35,293 bases of DNA from assembly GCA_003427395.1 (NCBI GenBank), contig BFEA01000209.1, positions 592,185-627,477 of the forward strand, written 5' to 3'. Position numbers and translations under genes: made by a program. The DNA comes from Chara braunii. Its lineage: Eukaryota; Streptophyta; Charophyceae; Charales; Characeae. Of the stretch, positions 11,701 to 22,377 are shown piece after piece. The notes under the pieces were generated by a model. The model did not search any database. It had not been told where the DNA came from and saw only the letters and a program-made list of their open reading frames with translations. Numbering within the stretch: the stretch's first letter is position 1; each line of letters begins with the position of its first letter.

Positions 11701-12339
11701 GTAGAGGACTTTCACCGGCGTTCTAAACCCGCGGGCCCGTCGAGCGAGGCGTGCACCCTCAACCCTCGACTACCGTGACGACGACCGGTGTCTGATGACA
11801 GCCTCAATTACCAAAAACAAGAATTAACGTCGCCGGTCCCACTAGTCTGCGGCGCTACACTCACCCAGGCTGCGCATGGTTGCGCCTCGTCGTCAATACC
11901 TCGTGCGCACTATCAGACGGGTGAGGCTACACTCCGAAACTTACAGAAAACACGTCAAATACCCTTGTAAGGGTGTTTGGTACGACAGCGGGATTGCAAC
12001 AAGACTCTGTGGGGAATCAGCCCACCGATTGCGGGAGCTCTGAAGGAACTCAGGACGAGTTCTGGAGGCAGGGAAATGAAAGCTAACACTTTGCTTTCCT
12101 TCTATAAACCCAGTTATAACCCTTATTTGCATTCCTTGTTATGTTTTGACTGATTATATTGTGTGCATCCCTACTCTGACTTTTAGTTTGACTTTCAGGA
12201 CACGAACCAGATTAAGTAAAGGGATGTATGTGCAATGTCAGTTTCAGTTTCATTGTTTGACTGGAAACGGACTGTGGGATTGCATCTGGGGGATGGATGG
12301 GAGGAAGGCAGTATTGCTTGTTTGACTGGGTCTATCAAA

Positions 12340-13060
12340 GGCTGGGCAAGTCTCCATAAGTTTGGAAAAACCCAGTGCTATGTTTATTTTGAATTGCTTG
12401 GAGAACCAAACATGTTCCATAAGTTTGGGTGGTCTGGTTGCTCTGACTTGTGAGGGCCGACTCTAATTGACTTTTAGGAACCAAGCATGTTCCATAAGTT
12501 TGGGTGGCTTGGTCGCCTTGTTTACTTTGGGTTTCTTTCAGTTTCTTTTTATTTTTAACGAGGAGGTATGAGCATGTTCCATAAGTTTGGGTGGCTCAAC
12601 CTCTTCCTGCTTTGGTTTTAAGAGAAAGACTCAAGCTGAGGACAAGACATGTTCCATAAGTTTGGGTGGTCTTGGTCCAATACGGCGCACATGTTGACAC
12701 CAGAAGGCTATAAATTGACTATATTTTATTATTATCCTACTTATGAACATGCTAGTCATACAGGGTTCTATAAGTTTGGGTGGTCTATCACCAACTAAAG
12801 AGAGTACTAATTAAGAATAAATTTGTGGTACAAAGAGGCAGACTGAATCTTGAGCTGAAGATGATCGGTTCAGTTATACGCTACCTCAAAAAACTAAGTG
12901 AAGACAATTATATAAAACTTGGATACTTAAACAGTTCAAGGCGACTAGGGTGACATAGTCTTATGCCTAAAGAAGAGAAAAGTTGTTGTGTCATGTGTTT
13001 GTGTATACTCCACGGTTTAGCTACACATGTTTCATAAGTTTGGGTGGTCTAGCTTTATGC
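12340..13060 (+). repeat. Array 1 of L1: ATAAGTT hairpin units with variable stems
   Basis: At least six units share the core ATGTTCCATAAGTTTGGGTG. Enclosing arms pair and change together. ACCAAGC (12480-12486) pairs with GCTTGGT (12507-12513). TGAGC (12569-12573) pairs with GCTCA (12594-12598). AAGAC (12644-12648) pairs with GTCTT (12669-12673). AACCAAAC (12404-12411) pairs with GTCTGGTT (12432-12439), and AGCTACAC (13019-13026) with GTCTAGCT (13047-13054), each with one mismatch. The sequence between units is unrelated in length and content. Confidence 0.8.
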
Positions 13061-13339
13061 CCTATGTAAGATGGGTATAAAATGATAAATTATTATGAGA
13101 CTATGAACTATTGTTTGATAGGTTAACTTTGGGTTGATGAGAGTACTTACATTTGTGGTTTAGCCTACATGTGGCTGAGTGAGATTTTTACTTAGTCTGA
13201 GATTCAGTTCGATAGGTAGTTGCTTAGTTGCTCACCACATGCTAGAGTTATAGGAGTTAGTATCAATTCCTGCATTTTTTTAGCTAAGTGTTTTTTACTT
13301 AGGTCAATTTCTGAATTTTCTAGGATCTTTTATTATACT

Positions 13340-13910
13340 TGGTCTTGTATAAATCTTGGTAAGTCACTTTCTCTACGGGAAGCGTTGCCGAAATTTCTGC
13401 AAAACCAAGGAGTTAGTCAAATTTTGACTTTCAAAAACTCAGATGTCTAAATTACTATATACACGACTTAGTAAAAATCTGGAAAGTCTCATTTTCTCAA
13501 GGGAGTGCTGTCCAAATTTTTGCTGATTCAAGGAGTTAGACAAAATTGGACTTTGAGAAGTCAAAGTTATTTTCTAGACTTTGAACTTAGTTTTGTATAA
13601 ATTTTGGTATGACACTTTCTTTACGGGAAGCACTGCCGAAATTTCTACAAATCTAAAAGGTTAGTTGAACTTTGTATTGAAGTCGAACTCAAGTCTAACT
13701 TCTTAGTTCTTATCTGACTTAGTATAAATCTGTTAAGTTTACCTTTCTAAAAGAGATGCTGCCCAAATTTTTACTAATTCAGGGAGTTAGACAAAATTTT
13801 TGGCTTTCCAAGATTAGAGTTTGAATTTTGTTTTCGTATTTGAGTTATTATAAATTCTGGAACGACACTTTTCCTACGGGAAGCGTTACCGAAATCTCTT
13901 AGTTTAGAGG
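13340..13910 (+). repeat. Array 2 of L1: alternating GGGAAGCG / GGGAGTGC hairpin units
   Basis: Five units of about 120 bp are centred near 13378, 13503, 13628, 13755 and 13878. Odd units carry CTACGGGAAGCGTTGCCGAA or close variants, and even units carry a GGGAGTGCTG(T/C)CCAAATTT-type sequence, so the true repeat is a dimer of about 250 bp. Each can fold into an interrupted hairpin, for example GGTAA...CTTTC with GGGAAG...TTGCC, and the opposing arms differ between units. Confidence 0.7.
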
Positions 13911-14734
13911 AGTAAGATTATATTTTGAAAGGTTGCAATTTTGACAATCCACTCTGTATAGAGGAGATTCTGCCAAAGGTTTACCTTTTCATTAAACACT
14001 GACTTAGGGGTAGACTTAGGTTTAAATAAGTAGAATGATTCTTGGTGAAATCGTGATATGGAGATTACTCTCGATTTAGACTCATAGATCTAGCTTGGGG
14101 ATTGGTCTGTCTTGTGTTACAGGTCCTCTTAAATGTTTGATTCGAAATCAAGACTAGATTCAGCTTGATCCTACAAGGATCACCTTTTGTTATCAATGAT
14201 AACAAGTCGGTTGTTAATTCGTCGGTTTACGATTGAACTTCAATTCACTCTTGTCACTCAACCTAAAGGTTTTAGCCGTGTGATTTGAATTGTTTCATTG
14301 CGTTTTCACCCGGACTTTATTTGAATGGTCATTTAAAAAAATACTGAGTATTTTATTTTGAGGAGTTCCTCAAGAGTGAGGCTTGCATGGCTAAAGCGAG
14401 GGGTGTGAGTGCAGAGAATGGTTGAAGTTGACCCCATGCAGTGCATGAACTTTTGGTTGAATCTTTGATGTGATTGCAGGTATGTTTGGGGGTTCGGACT
14501 TGGATTGACTGTCTGCGATCATATACATATATATGGATGAGAGGAGTCTCACTGTGATTGTGAGAAGTGATCATCACATATTTATAACCCTCTGTATATA
14601 TGTAAATACATATGTCTTGAGTGTTTCGTGCGGCCTCCTGTGACTACGCGTAAGGGTTAAACAAATTATGTTTTCGAGAGAAAAGGAACATCCCCTTTTA
14701 GCCTTTGCTTTTTAAAAATTTTATGGTTGGACGT

Positions 14735-15682
14735 TGTAATCCGTGACAACCGTCAAATTCAAACCCCTTGATTTCTCTTCAGGCCCTCGATGATCAAGCT
14801 GGTCTTCAGGTCAATAAGAGACGATTGTCACTACAGGTATGAACCTGTGTACCACCCACTCTCCGCAGGGTGCAGAAGATGTGGTTCTCAACCGCACTTT
14901 GCGGTTGTCCAGCGTCGAGAGATTAATACCTCAAAGCGCGTGTCAACTGCAACCCTCGAGATTAACAAGGACCGCATAAGTATGGTTACTACATAGTACG
15001 TCATCATTGCGACTGCTTGCGTATGCTTGCATTGCGAGTCGATATGAGATTAGTCTTGCGTTCCCACGACTTTATACTAAGTCTTGCGCATGTCGCCTAT
15101 CCGATTTCTGTGTCGGAGATTTATGGGATGACTATAGAAGGGACTAGGAGTGTTGTCGTGTTGTTTGTTTTGTGTTGTTCTGTATATATGTGCGTGTGCG
15201 TGAGTGTTGTAATTTTTATGTTCTTAGAGTGGTGTACGCGTGGTGTGTGGGATGCGTCCTCGTCGACCGCCGACGAATCACGCTTGGGGCTTCAGCCATC
15301 CAAGACGTTGGTTCGCGTGCGGGTCCGATAGAGGAGTAAAAAAAAACGCTCGTACCCCCTATGCTACAGCGAACGAGAAACGCCCTCAGTTGGTCCACCT
15401 CTACGATTGCAGCTGATTAGCTTTCGTACTTTGGACTGGTAGCTCGGCGGGGATACGCCCACCGAAGGGAGGTGACAGCTCCCGTAAGGTGGAGGTAAGT
15501 CGAGCCTCGTGTAAGCCCTATCATGTCGTAGGGGTTCACGAGAGGTATGGTTGGCGCACTCGGTCGGAGCGGCTTGCAGAAGCTCCATGTATATTCGCGA
15601 CGAGGATCAGACCGACTCCTGTGTGACGCGGCCGGGAGGGTCCCACTCTGTTTTATGAGGTGCTGGACCGATGCGTTGGACA
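14735..15682 (+). repeat. Hairpin-rich 3' domain of L1
   Basis: It begins near CCGTGACAACCGTCAAATTC and ends TTGGACA. Visible hairpins include ACAGGT/ACCTGT (14834-14850) and CAACCGC/GCGGTTG (14890-14908). The GGCGGGGATACGCCCACC block is at 15448-15465 and a splice-donor-like GGTAAGT at 15494-15500. It ends directly at G RT coding sequence. Confidence 0.65.
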
Positions 15683-15799
15683 TCGCCTCTGGAATCGAGA
15701 GTCGGTAAGGTGCCTGATTGTGGACATGATAGTCAGGCACAAGCTAAATAGAATGGTCAACACCGCAATGGGAGGGATCCCGTTGTATGAGAAATACTA
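15683..15799 (-). pseudogene. N-terminal RT fragment of gypsy element G
   Basis: On the minus strand this 117-bp island reads DHSI, an in-frame TAG, LVP, then HNQAPYRLSIP, the usual approach to the first RT block in Ty3/gypsy pol. It joins in frame to ELERQLEELL at 1223 once L1 and one target duplication are removed. Upstream (toward 15799) the frame shifts: a GIPP-like stretch is readable in another frame. The stop and frameshift show decay independent of the insertions. The preceding pol piece is at 28199-28304. Confidence 0.85.
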
Positions 15800-16107
15800 T
15801 GTCGAGCGCATCTGTCCCGCAAGGGGGACCCTCCCGGCCACTTCACACAGGATTTTGCAGGACCCGAATGCGTCAGCCGTACCTCTCGCAAGCCCCTACA
15901 ACAGGATAAGGTCACGTGAGGCACAACTTACCTCCACTCGGGGGAGCTGTCACCATCCCTTGGGTGGGCGTATCGTGTCATAGGGGCTCGCGAGAGGTAC
16001 GGCTGGCGCACTCGGCCGGGGCAGCGAACCACGCTCTATGATAAGTTCTGCAAAATCCTATGTGACACTGTTGGGAGGATCCCCCTGCGGGACTGATGCG
16101 CTCGACA
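15800..16107. mobile_element. Palindrome of two L-family 3' ends, probably a rearranged 5' LTR
   Basis: The left half (15800-15973) begins TGTCGAGCGCAT and is the L 3' end in reverse. The right half (15974-16107) is the same end in forward orientation, finishing GATGCGCTCGACA. The unit therefore starts TGTCG and ends CGACA like a full L copy but is only 308 bp. It lies between G pol sequence on the left and a tRNA-Asp-type PBS on the right. The simplest reading is the 5' LTR of the 15800-28198 element after an inversion and large deletion. An independent foldback derivative is the alternative. Confidence 0.65.
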
Positions 16108-16109
16108 GG

Positions 16110-16129
16110 TGGCGCCGTTGTTGGGGATC
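16110..16129 (+). other. Primer-binding site, tRNA-Asp type
   Basis: TGGCGCCGTTGTTGGGGATC lies two bases after the CGACA end at 16107. It matches the complement of the plant tRNA-Asp 3' end (as used by Athila-like gypsy elements) except for TT in place of CC. The differences are C-to-T changes, as expected for an old methylated insertion. Confidence 0.75.
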
Positions 16130-19100
16130 TCAACTGCCTACTGCGGTCCTTAGAGAACGAACCCAGGTTAAAAGTAGGTTGGTGATCCAGGCAAAACGAC
16201 AATCTTTGTTAATGCGTTAGAGAAGTGAGTGATGAGTGAGTGATGTAATGATGGTTGTAGTGGGATTGCACTATTGAATTGCGGTGTATGGTAGGGATGC
16301 AAGTGTATTTTGGGACTAGTAGTGGTAACTCCATTTAGAAATTTACGGATCAAGGTACCATAGAGTAGTACGGACGATGCTATGCGTATCAAATATCCGA
16401 TACAGGTCGTTTGCATTAATGCGGCTCTGTGCGTTCGGTTATCCGAGCAAGGATCTTTGGTACTTGAACACAACTGCTAAGCTACCTGCGTTGTCATGAC
16501 AACGCCATTGTGCGCCAGCGATAGGAAATGACATGATTTAGGAAGAGGTATTTTCCGCTTACCAAAAAGACTCCTCTAAGGGAAACCATAAATGTTTTAT
16601 TTAACTAAGCATTTGATTTTATCATTTTAGTCATTTGAACCTATTTATGAATTTTATTCATTTGCGTCAACATACATTTAAGTAAGCTTATTTAAATGCA
16701 GACTCATATAATTATTTGTAATCGATGTTATTTATTTAAGGTTTATTCATTTATGACTAGCCAAATTAACTGTCTTTCTGATTATATTTAAATACAATCT
16801 CACTGAGTTTATCTATATAAGTTAGTCAACCTAAAATTATCAACTTATGTATAATTTTATTTTGAATCCAGTTCTTTGGAAAAGTGAATTTCGCGAGATG
16901 TGGTCAATGCGTGAAGTCTACCATAAAGAAAGTTGCAATCCTAAGTTATCACTTCATTGAATGATGACTTTGAAGAAGTTATAATCTTGTCTTGTAGGTG
17001 GTAGTGAGACTCACACTGAGACTATGTTCCTGGTCTATAGTGGGGTGTTGTCGTCTGATCCTTTTTGGTAAAATGAGTACATTACTACTGAATAGGAGGG
17101 CGGTGTTTGAACCTTGTCAAACCATGGCCTATGAGGGAGGCAGCTACTACCTGTTACAAAGAGGTAGGGGGTGAATCCCCAACTATTTTTGTGTCAAGAA
17201 GGTTCATCTACATGCGAAGGGACAACGTATCCCAGAGTATGTATGGTGAGGTTGTCTACTTTATCGGCAAGGGTCTGCAAGGTGCAAGTGTTGGAATCGG
17301 AGGAAGATGAAGTGAGATTTGATCTTTGAGCAGGGCTAAGGAATAAGATGTTATCCCTTTGAGAAAGGGTTACACTGTCTCTCATCATAATATATTTCTG
17401 TCAAAGTCTATAATATTTTTATTGCATTTGAAAAACTTTCATGATTGAAAAAATTCACTTAATCATGACATCATTATTAATTATTTTTTCTCCAGTATGA
17501 TACGTAGCATTACAATATATTATGTTGTTATTTTGTCCTTAAAAATATATACGATCTACGAGTTGAGCACAGAGATTTTTTCGTAAGCGTCTGTGATAGT
17601 GTTCTGATTAAGATCACCTTTTTGATTTCGATTATTAAGGTCATGCCACTTTTATGCGATACTCTGCGATATTGTAACCATTCCTGTTTGAATTGGGATA
17701 TTTTTCAACGTTCAGTAGATTGATGATATAGTGATTACCTTGTTTCATTTTCTTGAGTTAAGTTTATCCAACTATTAGTACATATGTGGCCTTGAGGCTA
17801 TTTTTGTTCTTTTGAATTGGCATATCTCAACTATATACATAATAAAAATTTGAGATTACCTCTTTGTCTAACGATCACATTCACTCTCAAACGTGTGGAC
17901 TTATCCTGATGTATGATGATTTTTTTTTGTGAGAGGTGTCAAGGATGCATCTCGTGTGTTTTGTGAATGAAAAATGTGTAAACTGTTTACTCTTCGTTAT
18001 ACTCGCGCAATCTGTTGACGGACAAATAATAGGCTCGAGTGTAAGAAGGGGGAGTGCAGTTCGTTTGGTGAAAAGTGTATGAACATCCCAAGGGATTTAT
18101 GACTCCCCTCCAAATAGGAGGTGGTTGTGAGATTTTCTTAATGACTCCCCTTCAAAAGTGAAAGGCGGTTAAATGATTTGAAATGACATGGAAAGTCGTT
18201 TGGATTATGAGGTCTGACGAGAAAGACCAAGAAACTGGTTATTTATGGATAAAATTTGGAAGGTCGCAAATTGGTGAAATTTCGGGAAATGTATTTAAGA
18301 TGTGTGGTCTGCTTTACTCTGATCAAGTGGGAGGTCACGACCCTGTGAATTTGGCGGTGACTTTTTGTGGATTTTGAAGAGGACGTCGGACTCTCTATGT
18401 TATCCCATAAAGAACTGGTATATGCCTCTTGAGTGAAACAGACCTGTGCGTAGTCCCACCGTAGGCCTGAGTTTATTGCGACACACCGTTCAGTCACTAT
18501 GATTCTAATCTTAAGACATATATGAGAGATCCAGCTAGGGGTTAATTTGGCATCACCGGGGCACAACCCCCAGTGTTGACCGCTGACCGACACAACCTGG
18601 CAGCGGGCCCATGTCTCACCAAAGGGTAAGGCTTGAGGGGTGTGGCCGCCTTAGATAGTCTTACACATGCGGGATGTCGGAGGGATAAGAGTTGAGTCTC
18701 TCGTATCTTTTTGAGAGTCCTGATAGAGTATTTATCAGAAAAAATTGTTTATCGTTGCGCAACCAATGAAGGCATTGCGGCTAATATAAACACGTGGCGG
18801 ACCGTAGATCTGGCCCGATCAACCAGACAATGGTAGGCCAAGATGGAGACCTGACCCTCCTATACTAGAATGCAGGAGGGATATGTGATAAAAGTTTATA
18901 TTTTTGTGCATATTTTGTGAGAAAGGCGATAATGTCTTTAAAAGGTATCGGTTAGGGTCAGCGTCCTAAGTTACAACCCTGCATGCAGGACGATGACTAA
19001 ACAGGACACCCAACGATGAGCCGGCAGATGTATAGGACAAAGGGAGAGGATTATCAGTCGTTACTCGGCATGAACTTGAAGGTGTAGTACTAATCTAGTA

Positions 19101-19299
19101 CACCTCTACTCGCAGGAGACCCAAGTTGGAGCCCTGGCAGCAGCTAGCCATGTCGGGTACGGTCTGGTAAGACACTCGAACGGAGTCAGTCGGCCGATCG
19201 GATTGGATCTTTTCTCGTCAGCATTTGAAGTTCGAGATAAATTGATAGCTTTTTATTATTTGAAGCGACGAGGACGTCGCTTAATAAGGTCTGGTAAAT
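16130..19299 (+). other. Gene-free interior of element H
   Basis: About 3.2 kb, AT-rich in 16570-18180, with no gag, protease, RT, RNase H or integrase motif in any frame that I can see. Open frames are short (for example 17107-17310 and 18243-18593) and unlike known families. There is a pair of short direct repeats around ATGACTCCCCTYCAAA (18109 and 18141). Confidence 0.5.
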
Positions 19300-20317
19300 T
19301 GTCGGCGCGAATACCCTTACAAGGGTATCCGCCCTAGTTTCTTGCAAGTGAGAAAAATAAGTTTTGTTCGACATTTGAGTACCCCGCGCGAGTCGCGGTT
19401 GCGTTTTGTTCACGCTGACTTGATGGTTGACTAGAAGTAGAGAGTGTGTGGGCACGAAGTTGAGGCGTGCGTGATGATTCTTATTTTGATATTATAGAGT
19501 CGGCGTTCCTGCAGGCAAAATTTTAACTTTGATTAAACTAGGACTAAGGTGATCTTCCCTGTGGATCTGATCGTGGCGTAGGCGTGCTTATGCGTAAAAA
19601 CAACGTCGATGGCAGTGTTGTCCTTTAGCAGCAATAACGGTGTGAGGGCGTAAACTTGAAACACGGCCAGGGCAGGCGAGCGTAGGCGTGGGGCTTGGCG
19701 GCCGTGGGTACAAATGTAGACCAAGGGGAGGTTTTGGGGTATTTTGGTAGGTTGCGTGTCGTGCGACAACAATTTATATTGAATTTTGCAGTAGTCTGTC
19801 TCTGTCTGGGGCACTAGCACTATTCGTAACAAAATTTGATTTTCAAAGTAGAGGTACGGGGATCGAGGACGATGACTAGTGGCGATGGAGCATTGGAGCA
19901 GTTGAAGATGCTGAGGGGTTGAGGGTCCACCAGGGCTATCCCCCTTGGTTTTGTTGTCGGCCCATCCATGGGCCCGGTCGACATAACTGAAAGGGGTGTC
20001 GACGGTCTCCCTTCCCCAAAAGCACCAATGCCAGATTTTTGTATTTTTATTTTTATTTTCATTGTTACTTTTATTTTTTATTTTTCTTTAATTATTTTAG
20101 TTGTCGGTCCGGTTTTTGGGATGCGGCACTAGTGTTGGTACCAGGGTTGTGTGTGGGGACCAGCGGGCAGTCAACTTAGTTGGTACAACCCTAAATTGTT
20201 GGAAGGTGGACCCGAGCTTGGATTCCACTTACACAGATAAGTAAAAGACTGTAGTTCTGAAATACTTGGTGCTGGCCGGTTCCACGGTGACATCGTTGGG
20301 CCACTGTCCTTGGACCA

Positions 20318-20400
20318 GTCCTTCGGGACATCCGTAAAAAAAAAAATGGAACAACACAAAAATATTATCATGGCCCCGGCGTGTTTCGGGATGCTGGCGG
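20318..20400 (+). ncRNA. U6 snRNA-like sequence, degenerate
   Basis: It begins GTCCTTCGGGACATCCGTAAA, the U6 5' stem-loop, followed by an A-run, ATGGAACAACACAAAAAT, then ATCATGGCCCC. The ACAGAGA box and the AGC triad are both mutated, so this is a pseudogene. No upstream U6 promoter elements are evident. Confidence 0.7.
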
Positions 20401-21279
20401 AATTCCTCCATCTTGCCCGTCGTAAAACACTAACCGAGAAAGTTCAGCGAGCTCGTGAGCTGGTGGGTGCTTTGACCCACGGGGTAGAAGGAACCTGACT
20501 GTCGGGAATCCTCTGCGGGCGCATCTGTCCACCAGCCGCGATCTGCAGTGAGAGGTTTGAGGGCGAGCATACTCGCTGGGTACGACAACGTGTGGGGCCA
20601 GTCACATAAATTTGTTGAGAGCCTAAAGTTACCATTACGTGTGCCCATTTGTCAACAGCCCTCGTAGTCATGGGGCAAGGGAAGTTGCGCTCACGTCTGG
20701 GGATGACCGCAGATAGCCTATTTCATTTATTTATTTTTGGCATTATGTTCGAGAATTGGTAAAAATTCGTTCACAAGAATTCTTGCATAATTTGTGGATA
20801 GCGTCGTGTGACCAGCAAAGTACCAGATTGCTATTGCTGCAGACGGCCTGGACTTTGTCCCATCTGAAAAGGTACAGCAGTGTGACCTGAACCATGCCCA
20901 ACACCTTGAATTGATCTGTCCCAAAGTCTGCATATTTTATAGATTTTTCCCGTTGGGACCCGAAGGAAGGAGAACTGTGCTTTGGGCACAGCAGGGAAGG
21001 GCGGTGACTACAGCGCAGCAGCAGCATTGACTGTGTCCAGCTGCGCATTTGGAACCCTTCTCTACTTCAGTCTTCAAAACTCTCACTTGAAGATATGTTA
21101 CCACCCCCAAGTTTTGCACAGGGACACGCTGGCTGAGCACATCTGGTACACCCCCGAACTGCTGATATACGGGTTCAAGCTCGAACCCAGAAGCCTTTGG
21201 GTAGGGAGGGCATAAACCATTCGGTGTCACCTGGGCCCAGTCAACTCAGCGAAGATCACAGGTTTTTTTTTCTTGCTTA

Positions 21280-21402
21280 GTCCTTGGGGACATCCGTAAA
21301 AATTGGAACCATACAGAGAAGATTAGCATGGCCCCTGTGCAACTTGAAGGATGGCACCCATAAAGTAAGACGAGCGGGCACTCATTCTGATTCCTTTTTT
21401 TT
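21280..21402 (+). ncRNA. U6 snRNA-like sequence, better preserved
   Basis: It starts with GTCCTTGGGGACATCCG, then AATTGGAACC, an intact ATACAGAGAAGATTAGCATGG (ACAGAGA box and AGC triad) and CCCCTG(T)GCAA. A short insertion follows before GGATGGCACCCATAAAG. The usual 3' portion is replaced by unrelated sequence, ending in a T-run (21395-21402) that could act as a Pol III terminator. I see no TATA box at the expected distance and no upstream sequence element, so it is probably a retro-copied pseudogene or captured U6 rather than an active gene. It is not seen at the matching places in L1 or LA. Confidence 0.75.
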
Positions 21403-22131
21403 CTCTCTTCTCGTTTCTTCCTACAAGGCTTTTCTGTCGGGCCGGACATTGCAAACTGCGTTGTGGAATCGGCTGCTAAAAAACGGAGGTGCCACCCGCA
21501 GTAGTAAGAAGAATCTGGATGTGATCTTGCACCAGATGCATTCAGAGATGAAGATGAGGGAGGGCAGCTATGGCAGCAGGCAAATCTTCTGGCTCGCTTG
21601 ATTTATGATGGAATCTGGCGAACAATGAGGCAATCCCGGGGTTTTGGCCCAGGGCGATTCCGATGGTAAGGTCAGTACAACCGATGAGTTAGTAGATTAT
21701 ATGCTAATTAGAGAAAGAGTCGTGCGAGAGAGCAGAGGTGGAAGGTAGAAGGGAGAGCGGGAGTGAAGATTGTGAATCTCACTCATTTCTTCACGGATTT
21801 GAGCGAGGTAAGATGCGAAATAGGGGTTTTCAGCTAGGGCAAATCTGATTACGAGGTCAGATTTGAGGTCTGTGGGATAGTCTTAGTGTTGTAGTGGTAA
21901 GAGGCAGCGTGGTGTGTGGGCAGAAACGAAAGCGGGAGTGGGGCAGGGAAGTTGCCGACGTACCTCATCCTTATTTTACACAGTTCGTGAGTGATGGGGC
22001 ACTTACTTGTTTCATCTGCTGCTGTCTCACTCCTCATGGTGATCGTCATTACCGTCTTTACCGGCGTGGTGATTGTCTCCATGACACGTGTCAATCCGAT
22101 GATATTCATCAGAGTAGTATTCAAATTGTAA

Positions 22132-22152
22132 CTCTCTCTCTCTCTCTCTCTC
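22132..22152 (+). repeat. (CT)n microsatellite
   Basis: About ten CT dinucleotides within L2. Confidence 0.9.
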
Positions 22153-22305
22153 TTGGCTGCTCATCCTGATCATGAATCATTGTCCCGCTCTTATTTCATT
22201 TTTCCATCACGTTCGCAGTCTCTACCCTAATAACTTAACTTTTTTTCTCTCTAATTTTGAATGAATCCAGCCATAACAACAGTAAGGTTCATTCATGGGA
22301 TACGT

Positions 22306-22312
<7 letters not shown>

Positions 22313-22375
<63 letters not shown>
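22313..22375 (+). repeat. (AG)n microsatellite
   Basis: About 31 uninterrupted AG dinucleotides. Open frames across it simply encode Arg-Glu repeats and are not genes. The purity implies recent expansion in L2. Confidence 0.95.

Positions 22376-22377
<2 letters not shown>

Larger units (their letters stand above)
5117..11987 (-). mobile_element. LA: L-family copy (6.87 kb) inserted in L1, opposite orientation
   Basis: On the plus strand it starts TGTCGAGCGC (5117) and ends TACGACA (11987); on its own strand it runs TGTCG to CGACA like the other copies. It is flanked by the 4-bp repeat GCGG (5113-5116 and 11988-11991). Removing LA plus one GCGG recreates the uninterrupted sequence seen in L2 (GGCAGGCGGGATTGCAAC). 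Parts on the minus strand: 5' domain (11987-8783), cassette (8782-8633), array 1 (about 8290-7600), array 2 (about 7330-6780) and 3' domain (about 6030-5117). The 5' domain has several open frames up to about 140 codons (9047-9544, 10700-11641), but none shows a recognisable domain. Because LA lies inside L1 it is the younger insertion. Confidence 0.8.
1224..15682 (+). mobile_element. L1: L-family copy (about 7.6 kb), interrupted by LA
   Basis: The copy runs from TGTCGGTGCG (1224) to TTGGACA (15682) and is interrupted by LA at 5117-11987. Left flank TCGT (1220-1223) and right flank TCGC (15683-15686) look like a 4-bp target duplication with one mismatch. Bringing the flanks together restores the RT reading of G (YRLSIPEATELERQLEELL), which is strong evidence for both boundaries. 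Parts in order: 5' domain (1224-4966), 150-bp cassette (4967-5116), hairpin array 1 (about 12340-13060), array 2 (about 13340-13910), a middle region with GATCC/GGATC and GTTATC/GATAAC hairpins (14165-14205), and the 3' domain (about 14735-15682). Open frames in the 5' domain are short and match no family I know. TG...CA ends, a short duplication and no interior suggest a solo LTR. Confidence 0.75.

Noticed and set aside
5117-15682. A 10-kb inverted repeat with 3.6-kb arms
   Set aside because: The arms are explained by two oppositely oriented L copies, one inserted in the other with a GCGG duplication, rather than by a structural palindrome.
16110-16129. Chance match to a tRNA 3' end
   Set aside because: Eighteen of twenty positions match the tRNA-Asp complement, directly after a CA terminus, so a true PBS is far more likely.
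20982-21215. Possible small protein with a shared SSHLNI/NSHLKI-like segment in L1 and L2
   Set aside because: The nucleotide similarity between 1890-2010 and 20990-21110 is repeat homology; stops and frameshifts differ and no longer frame is shared.
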